Below are positions 7,027 to 11,096 of a stretch of 11,096 nt of DNA, piece by piece (within the stretch, counting starts at the first letter, position 1; the number at the start of each line of letters is the position of its first letter). The translations under genes and the position numbers were made by a program. This stretch comes from an uncultured Alphaproteobacteria bacterium. Its GTDB lineage: Bacteria > Pseudomonadota > Alphaproteobacteria > RF32 > CAG-239. Location: contig CABQIK010000027.1 of the NCBI GenBank assembly GCA_902464275.1, positions 1-11,096 on the forward strand. The letters are read 5' to 3'. The notes beneath the pieces are model-generated. The model was not told where the DNA came from and did no database searches. It saw only the letters and a program-made list of their open reading frames with translations.

Positions 7027-8436
7027 TTAAAACACAAACCACAGTGGCTTAATAAACGACAATAGCAATACCGCAAGCACAACAAGCGCGGCAAAAAACT
7101 GTATATTATCAATATCCGAAACTTTTACATCGGCTATCCCAAGGCATGATTTGTCTTGAAGCCCGTACAAATTTTGCAGCATAAACACCGCCGCCAGCAA
7201 AATTGTAAACACCGCCGCCGTTCCGATATAAAGATTAGCGGTTAAAATTTGCGAAACAATAATAAAATTGTTCCAAAACAAAGCCGAAACCGGAAAACCG
7301 ATTGCCGCCAACAACAACGCTCCGTACGCAAACGAAGCTTTGGGTTGCAGGCACAAAATTCCTTCAGGCGAGCCCGAAGTTTTTTCGCCCTGCTCTTCAA
7401 TATGAAAAATCAGCATAGAAAGCGCGGCAAATACCAATAAAAAGGCAAACAGCGAATATGCCAGATTACGTTGCAAAATGGTAGTGGGGGCAAAAATGCC
7501 CAAAAGATAAAGCAAATAATAAATAAAAATGTATGAAAACAGTTTGTCGCGCAGGTGCGATGAGCTGTATCCGACGAATGCCAGATAAAGCATGGTCAGT
7601 ACGCAAAAAGTTTCAAACAACGGCGCCAAAGATGCTATTTGCTCCGGAATTTCCGCCGGCCAAAAGCGCATAAATCCGAACAAACCCGAAACCGGCAATA
7701 TGCTTGCGCAAATAAAGGTTAAAGAATTGCGCAGTCCGGTGTTAACCGAGCTAATCCAATAATGAAACGGCCAAACCGGAATCCGAAACATAAACGCCAA
7801 AAAAATGCCGCTCCAAATTAAAACCCCGTAACGCGAGTCTATGTTTATTTCAGAAATGCGGTATATCGGGATACTGCCGTTTTCATAGGCATACAACACC
7901 ACCACCGGCAAAAGCAGCAAAACCGAGCCGATAAAATTATACATGAAAAAGCGACTCGCAATTTTGTTTTTGCCGTTTAAGCCTATTTGCATAAAAAGCG
8001 GCGGAATCAGCAAAATAAAAAAGGTATAAAATGAAAATAAGTCTAACGCCGAGCAGAATCCGCAAAAGCAACACAGCAACACCAGAGCAAAAGCAATTTC
8101 AGCCTTTTGCGCTTGGCGTCTGATGCCGAGAATGCCGATTAAAAAAGCCAGATGAATCCCCAATAACAAAGTCAGGGCAAAAACATCGGCACCCAACATA
8201 ACGGTTATCTGCGGAATAACTTGCCAATTAAATTTATGAATAAGCTGAAAGCCGTCATCGCTTATATTGATTTTGGAAAATAACAGCAAAAGCAGAAAAA
8301 TGTTGCAGGCAATCGTCCAAACGGCAACATTTACGGCATTTTGCGCGTTGGCACTGTTGTCGGCTCGCGAAAAAGCGGCAAACAAACCGCCCATAAGCGG
8401 CAATAAAATTATAAATAAAAGCAGATATTCGCCCAT
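7027..8436 (-). CDS. nuoM: Divergent NADH-quinone oxidoreductase subunit M (NuoM-like)
   Basis: With ATG 8436 the protein has 469 residues, close to NuoM, and is multi-spanning (about 14 segments). Recognisable blocks are LLLFIILLPLMGGL at 5-18, LGAD at 81-84, FFMYNFIGSVLLL at 163-175 (as FFLYTLAGSVLML), and RIPVWPFHYW at 218-227 (as K-x-P-x-x-PFHxW). NuoM is a proton-pumping antiporter-like subunit of complex I. Several key residues differ by eye: the TM5 glutamate (E. coli Glu144) is Phe140, Lys234 is Arg218, the TM8 lysine region is LPVS (247-250), and Glu407 is Asn390. ATG 8436 was chosen over an ATG at 8505 because the stop of nuoL and this start form TGATG, GGGAGA lies upstream, and MGEYLLLFI fits the family N-terminus. 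A divergent Mrp/hydrogenase-type homologue is less likely given the neighbours. Confidence 0.82.
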   Translation of the reverse strand: MGEYLLLFIILLPLMGGLFAAFSRADNSANAQNAVNVAVWTIACNIFLLLLLFSKINISDDGFQLIHKFNWQVIPQITVMLGADVFALTLLLGIHLAFLIGILGIRRQAQKAEIAFALVLLCCFCGFCSALDLFSFYTFFILLIPPLFMQIGLNGKNKIASRFFMYNFIGSVLLLLPVVVLYAYENGSIPIYRISEINIDSRYGVLIWSGIFLAFMFRIPVWPFHYWISSVNTGLRNSLTFICASILPVSGLFGFMRFWPAEIPEQIASLAPLFETFCVLTMLYLAFVGYSSSHLRDKLFSYIFIYYLLYLLGIFAPTTILQRNLAYSLFAFLLVFAALSMLIFHIEEQGEKTSGSPEGILCLQPKASFAYGALLLAAIGFPVSALFWNNFIIVSQILTANLYIGTAAVFTILLAAVFMLQNLYGLQDKSCLGIADVKVSDIDNIQFFAALVVLAVLLLSFIKPLWFVF

Positions 8437-10103
8437 CAGCCGTTTCTCCCTATTGTAAACCATGCAAAAATAAGCAAAGACAAGGCCATAAACAGTATAT
8501 AACATATTGCGTTCAGGCGGCTGACTTTACGAAAAGTTCGGATGGTTATGCTGCTGAACAGATTGCCGAACATCATTAATGTTTTTTCAAAAAACATAAA
8601 ATCAACAAACAAAGCGAGAGTTTTGCCGATAACCCGCATCGGCTTAACAAACAACGCATTATAAACGCGCGGAAAAATATCAATATGCTGCAGGCGGTTG
8701 CAGAAAGAATCGTCATTATCAAAGCAACGCAGCGGAAAACTCAACAGCAAAACCGCAAACACAACCAAAGCGGCCGCTCCGAAACGCCAATAAAAAAACT
8801 CGTGCTGAGCAATTACGATTAAGGCTCCTAAAGAGCAAAGCAAAACAGGAATCGGCGCACGGTCAAATTTCACCTTCAAAAACTTTGGCTTTACAAGGCG
8901 GTAAACCTGATTTAACGTGTGCGAGGTTCCGAGCAAAAAAGCAAGCGCAAAACCAATAAGCCAAAAGCGAGAATCGGAGTTGTAATAATAACCCAAAAGC
9001 ATGCACTGCACCCCTATTGCCATTATCCACAAAAGCGAGATTATTATAAAAGGAAGCGGATTGCAGGGTCTGACCTCAGAAGAGCGCACCAAATTGTTTT
9101 TGCGGCTGATATAGTAATGAAGATAATAAAAGCACAAATTAAGCAAAAAATCGGTTATCAGGACAAATGAAAATTTGCTGTTCCAAACAAAATCAGTTAA
9201 AGAGGCAAGTTTTACGGTTAAAGAAATCAGCATCATATTAAAATACACTAATTTTTCTTTAAGGTTGTTCATAACAACAGCCCCGATGCCGCCCCATATC
9301 ACCGTAAGCAATACAGCAATGTTCACAACTTGAGAAAATAGCGCAAATTCAGATAAAAACGGAAATAACTTAATAAATAAGATTAAGGCTGCAGCCGGCG
9401 ATGATAAATAAAAGATTATAATCAGGCAATGAAAGCGCGCGCTTTTTAAATCAAGAAAACCGGTATGAAAAACAAAAAATCCTAACTTGATGAACAGACT
9501 GATTAAAATAACAAGCGCCGCAAAATCATGATGAGGCACGGTAACCGACACCAGACGCGAGATGGTTAAATTTTCAAGCCCGCCGCGCAGCAACGCAAAA
9601 GCCAAAAACAGCCCCATATCCGCAACTAAGTTATATATGGCGTAACGGCGGCCGGCGTTTATGTCCTGAATAAACAGCTGACTTAAAATATCAATAACAA
9701 AAACAAAAGTTATAAGCTGAATAAAGTTGGCGGCGGCAATTAACATAATCAACGCTGCGAAATTAAGCCCGATAAAGGCGGATATGTGTTTCTTTTTAGT
9801 TTCATATTTAAAAGTTAAGTTGTTGATTAATAAAAACAAAGTTATGGTAAAAAACGGAAATATCATGCGGTAATTGCGCAATGACGAGTTAATATTTAAG
9901 CGAATATCACCGCTTGACGACGTGTTCCACAAAACAAAAAACGACTCGGTCTGTCCGTTAATCCACGAGCTTAAAAACATATAAAACAATATACCGACAA
10001 TACCGGTAAAAAGAGTGTTTATAATCAGATTATAGCGCGAACTAGTCTGCCATAATGACAGCAAACTCATAACAGTTATTGTTATAACAATTTCGGCAAT
10101 CAT
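8436..10103 (-). CDS. nuoL: Divergent NADH-quinone oxidoreductase subunit L (NuoL-like)
   Basis: The 555-residue protein is shorter than typical NuoL (about 600-700). It has about 14-16 membrane segments and ends with a NuoL-specific feature: VYNALFVKPMRVIGK at 480-494 matches the start of the lateral HL helix (Y-D-A-L-F-V-R-P), followed by an amphipathic stretch and a final anchor at about 532-550. This argues for complex I rather than an Mrp antiporter. The TM5 acid is Asp138 in place of Glu144, the TM7 lysine is kept as Lys206 (F-I-K-L-G-F-F-V-F-H), and a lysine-rich NLKEKLVY (280-287) replaces DLKKxxAY. The GFFSKD motif with Lys399 is not visible near 360-378. ATG 10103 has AGGA 6 nt upstream. 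A terminator-like hairpin precedes it directly, and nuoM begins in its stop codon. No nuoA-K gene is adjacent. Confidence 0.85.
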   Translation of the reverse strand: MIAEIVITITVMSLLSLWQTSSRYNLIINTLFTGIVGILFYMFLSSWINGQTESFFVLWNTSSSGDIRLNINSSLRNYRMIFPFFTITLFLLINNLTFKYETKKKHISAFIGLNFAALIMLIAAANFIQLITFVFVIDILSQLFIQDINAGRRYAIYNLVADMGLFLAFALLRGGLENLTISRLVSVTVPHHDFAALVILISLFIKLGFFVFHTGFLDLKSARFHCLIIIFYLSSPAAALILFIKLFPFLSEFALFSQVVNIAVLLTVIWGGIGAVVMNNLKEKLVYFNMMLISLTVKLASLTDFVWNSKFSFVLITDFLLNLCFYYLHYYISRKNNLVRSSEVRPCNPLPFIIISLLWIMAIGVQCMLLGYYYNSDSRFWLIGFALAFLLGTSHTLNQVYRLVKPKFLKVKFDRAPIPVLLCSLGALIVIAQHEFFYWRFGAAALVVFAVLLLSFPLRCFDNDDSFCNRLQHIDIFPRVYNALFVKPMRVIGKTLALFVDFMFFEKTLMMFGNLFSSITIRTFRKVSRLNAICYILFMALSLLIFAWFTIGRNG

Positions 10104-10116
10104 GTATTATCCTATT

Positions 10117-10139
10117 AAAAAAGGGCTGTTACAGCCCTT
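10117..10139 (-). terminator. Strong hairpin with U-tract between the 107-residue gene and nuoL
   Basis: On the minus strand AAGGGCTG, loop TAA and CAGCCCTT form a perfect 8-bp stem (10139-10132 with 10128-10121), and the T-run extends to 10117. It starts 25 bp after the stop of the upstream gene, so it is a normal terminator for it. The T-run ends only 13 bp before the nuoL start and abuts its Shine-Dalgarno (10113-10110). Operon expression must therefore come from read-through or from a promoter inside the remaining ~60 bp; I could not identify a convincing one. Confidence 0.8.
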
Positions 10140-10164
10140 AAAAAACATATTTATTATCAGGCAA

Positions 10165-10488
10165 TTAATCATCCATTAAAGCCTTAACATCTTTTACTAT
10201 GCGCACCGGAGTTTTGTATTCGCGCACAACATCATCATCTTCAATCTCAACAATTTGCATAGATGTAACCGATTTAAGCGGAATACGAGCCCCTTCGGCA
10301 ATATCTTCAAAATAAACAGCGCTTTCTTTGTTGCGGTATAAAAGCGCGTACTGCGATCCGTCATATACAAACAAAGGATTTTCAGGCCCGCCGTTGCACT
10401 GTTGAATAATAATCAAGATTTCACCTTTATCATTTTGCAAAATATCACATTTGCTTTTTATATTTGTTGAGCCTTTGTTTTCAGCCAT
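10165..10488 (-). CDS. Unrecognised 107-residue cytoplasmic protein
   Basis: I do not recognise this protein. It is hydrophilic, without signal peptide or membrane segment, and is strongly acidic in the centre and at the end (IEDDDVV at 82-88, terminal MDD). Alternating short strands, such as GEILIIIQQ (22-30), FVYDGSQYALLY (40-51) and SAVYFED (56-62), suggest a small beta-barrel or beta-sheet domain. The last ~20 residues may be a helix. ATG 10488 has AGAGG with 6-nt spacing. The gene is divergent from the tRNA and is followed by its own terminator, so it may be a single-gene unit upstream of nuoL. The ORF is judged real by its good ribosome site, its terminator and AAA-rich codon use like the operon. 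Confidence 0.7.
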   Translation of the reverse strand: MAENKGSTNIKSKCDILQNDKGEILIIIQQCNGGPENPLFVYDGSQYALLYRNKESAVYFEDIAEGARIPLKSVTSMQIVEIEDDDVVREYKTPVRIVKDVKALMDD

Positions 10489-10517
10489 TTCAAACCTCTT
10501 TTAAGTTAATTCAGCTT

Positions 10518-10546
10518 ATTATATGAAGGCAACATAACATATAATT
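10518..10546 (-). promoter_or_regulatory. Candidate promoter for the 107-residue gene
   Basis: The minus strand shows a perfect TATAAT at 10523-10518, about 30 bp before the start codon at 10488. The -35 at 17-bp spacing (10546-10541) is only AATTAT, so the match rests on the -10. The whole 10489-10598 stretch is very AT-rich with T-runs, so chance -10 matches are expected. Confidence 0.4.
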
Positions 10547-10598
10547 ATTAATAAATAAACAGCAAATTCACTTTTTTTAACTTTTTTTTATTTTTCTA

Positions 10599-10627
10599 TT
10601 GACAGGGCATTTTTTATATTTTATATA
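10599..10627 (+). promoter_or_regulatory. Sigma-70 promoter of the tRNA-Lys gene
   Basis: TTGACA at 10599-10604 is followed after exactly 17 bp by TATATA at 10622-10627. The expected start is near 10634, about 10 nt before the mature tRNA. A consensus -35, ideal spacing and a good -10 fit a strong stable-RNA promoter. A GCGTGAG stretch after the -10 (10638-10644) is a possible discriminator region. Confidence 0.8.
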
Positions 10628-10643
10628 CATGCTCATTGCGTGA

Positions 10644-10719
10644 GGGCTCGTAGCTCAGTCGGTAGAGCATTTGACTTTTAATCAAAGGGTCATGGGTTCG
10701 AATCCCGTCGGGCTCACCA
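10644..10719 (+). tRNA. tRNA-Lys (anticodon UUU)
   Basis: The 76-nt sequence folds as a cloverleaf: acceptor GGGCTCG with CGGGCTC (two G-U pairs), T8-A9, D-arm GCTC/GAGC with loop AGTCGGTA, and anticodon stem TTTGA/TCAAA with loop CTTTTAA. The anticodon TTT is at 10677-10679, the variable loop is GGGTC, and the T-arm is ATGGG/CCCGT with loop TTCGAAT. The discriminator is A and the CCA end is encoded (10717-10719). It supplies lysine for AAA/AAG codons, matching the AAA-rich genes here. Its last bases overlap the left arm of a long downstream palindrome, and a 13-nt piece of its 3' end recurs in each 180-bp repeat. Confidence 0.97.
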
Positions 10720-10761
10720 ATAAAAAAGGTCACCTTTTAAGGTGGCCTTTTTTATTGGTGA
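10714..10761 (+). terminator. Long terminator palindrome that includes the tRNA 3' end
   Basis: The arms 10714-10736 and 10739-10761 pair over 23 bp with a single G-U and a TT loop. The core GGTCACCTT/AAGGTGGCC has A6 before and T6 after it, so it is an intrinsic terminator for the tRNA transcript. Unusually, the stem continues through ATTGGTGA, which pairs with TCACCAAT, taking in the discriminator and CCA of the tRNA. Confidence 0.85.
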
Positions 10762-10795
10762 ACTTGCACGGTGCTGAAGAAGCCATTGGTTCGGA

Positions 10796-10864
10796 GCGGG
10801 TAGTTGGTGAGCGCAAGCCTGCGCCGCGCGAACCTTACGGCGCGAGGAGGACCCGCGCAGCGGG
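10796..10864 (+). other. GC-rich structured core of repeat copy 1 (possible RNA structure)
   Basis: GCGGGT (10796-10801) can pair with ACCCGC (10851-10856), enclosing two smaller hairpins: GCGCA/TGCGC (10811-10815 with 10820-10824, loop AGCC) and CGCGC/GCGCG (10825-10829 with 10840-10844). Alternatively CCCGC (10852-10856) pairs with GCGGG (10860-10864) around GCA. The two folds exclude each other. The same bases recur at 10976-11044 in copy 2. The core is far richer in GC than the surroundings. Whether it is transcribed past the terminator is unknown. Confidence 0.55.
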
Positions 10865-10908
10865 AGTACCCTATCCCGTCGGGCTATTTTAATTTTACTT
10901 ATAATACC

Positions 10909-10933
10909 GTCACCTTTTAAGGTGGCCTTTTTT
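10909..10933 (+). terminator. Second copy of the terminator hairpin, in repeat 2
   Basis: GTCACCTT (10909-10916), loop TT and AAGGTGGC (10919-10926) form an 8-bp stem followed by C and T6 (10928-10933). Unlike copy 1 it lacks the A-run and the tRNA tail on the left, so the stem is shorter, but the T-run is kept. Any read-through transcript from the tRNA promoter would meet a terminator in each 180-bp unit. Confidence 0.7.
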
Positions 10934-11096
10934 ATTGGTGAACTTGCACGGTGCTGAAGAAGCCATTGGTTCGGAGCGGGTAGTTGGTGAGCGCAAGCCT
11001 GCGCCGCGCGAACCTTACGGCGCGAGGAGGACCCGCGCAGCGGGAGTACCCTATCCCGTCGGGCTATTTTAATTTTACTTATAATACCGTCACCTT

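Larger units (their letters stand above)
10729..11096 (+). repeat. Tandem array of identical 180-bp repeats downstream of tRNA-Lys
   Basis: Copies lie at 10729-10908 and 10909-11088, and the first 8 bases of a third at 11089-11096; line-by-line comparison shows no mismatch. Each unit carries, in order, the terminator hairpin with a T-run, ATTGGTGA (complementary to the tRNA tail), a GC-rich structured core (about 10791-10870), the 13-nt atcccgtcgggct from the tRNA 3' end (tRNA copy 10702-10714; repeats 10873-10885 and 11053-11065), and an AT-rich spacer. The array runs off the window, so copy number is unknown. The layout parallels the 178-bp rtT repeats after E. coli tyrT, which also contain a piece of the tRNA 3' end. 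No transposase or integrase is seen. Confidence 0.95.

Noticed and set aside
8437..8505. Longer NuoM with 23 extra N-terminal residues
   Set aside because: It would overlap nuoL by 70 bp. ATG 8436 has a Shine-Dalgarno, overlaps the nuoL stop and fits the family N-terminus.
5608..10103. Mrp-type Na+/H+ antiporter or membrane hydrogenase instead of complex I
   Set aside because: The NuoL-like protein has the complex I lateral-helix start (YNALFVKP), and the L-M-N-birA-rnj order is the alphaproteobacterial nuo context.
10671..10892. Plus-strand 73-codon reading frame beginning inside the tRNA
   Set aside because: It starts in the anticodon arm of tRNA-Lys and runs through the terminator into the repeat; there is no ribosome site. 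It is a by-product of the tRNA, although the Arg/Pro-rich second half is noted under the repeat finding.
10729..11096. CRISPR array
   Set aside because: The identical unit is the entire 180 bp with no variable spacers, and no cas genes are present.

Overview
The window reads as chromosomal DNA from an AT-leaning alphaproteobacterium. The main support is the order nuoL-nuoM-nuoN-birA-RNase J, which is characteristic of Alphaproteobacteria, and the alphaproteobacterial look of the RNase J. A host-associated or gut lineage with low GC and fast protein evolution is a reasonable guess, but it is inference and was not tested by any search. Nearly all genes lie on the minus strand; only the tRNA and the repeat array at the right end are on the plus strand.

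Layout, left to right. 1-1978 is the 5' part (659 codons) of a large secreted lipoprotein gene built from ~196-200-residue repeats and running off the left edge. 1979-2242 is AT-rich intergenic DNA holding candidate promoters for that gene and a terminator. 2243-10103 is a tightly packed minus-strand operon, read as nuoL, nuoM, nuoN, birA, rnj, and an S66 LD-carboxypeptidase/MccF-like peptidase. Its junctions are overlaps or gaps of 12 bp or less, most with a clear Shine-Dalgarno. A strong hairpin with a U-tract sits directly before nuoL, and upstream of it is an unrecognised 107-residue protein (10165-10488). At 10599-10719 a textbook sigma-70 promoter drives a plus-strand tRNA-Lys(UUU). The tRNA is followed by a long terminator palindrome and then by perfectly identical 180-bp tandem repeats that run off the right edge.

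How the parts work together. NuoL, NuoM and NuoN are the three antiporter-like subunits of the respiratory complex I membrane arm. Here they are strongly diverged: by eye, NuoN lacks every canonical lysine and the TM5 glutamate, NuoM lacks its key glutamates, and NuoL keeps only part of its set. birA charges biotin enzymes, RNase J processes and degrades RNA, and the S66 peptidase probably trims murein peptides or peptide-nucleotide antibiotics. The shared transcription unit looks like inherited gene order, not one pathway.

Three things deserve a second look: the tRNA-linked 180-bp repeats, which resemble the organisation of the 178-bp tyrT/rtT repeats of Escherichia coli; the degenerate proton-channel residues in the L/M/N trio; and the left-edge lipoprotein, whose codon use, absence of a Shine-Dalgarno and possible Bacteroidetes-type promoter contrast with the rest and suggest lateral transfer or a chimeric contig.
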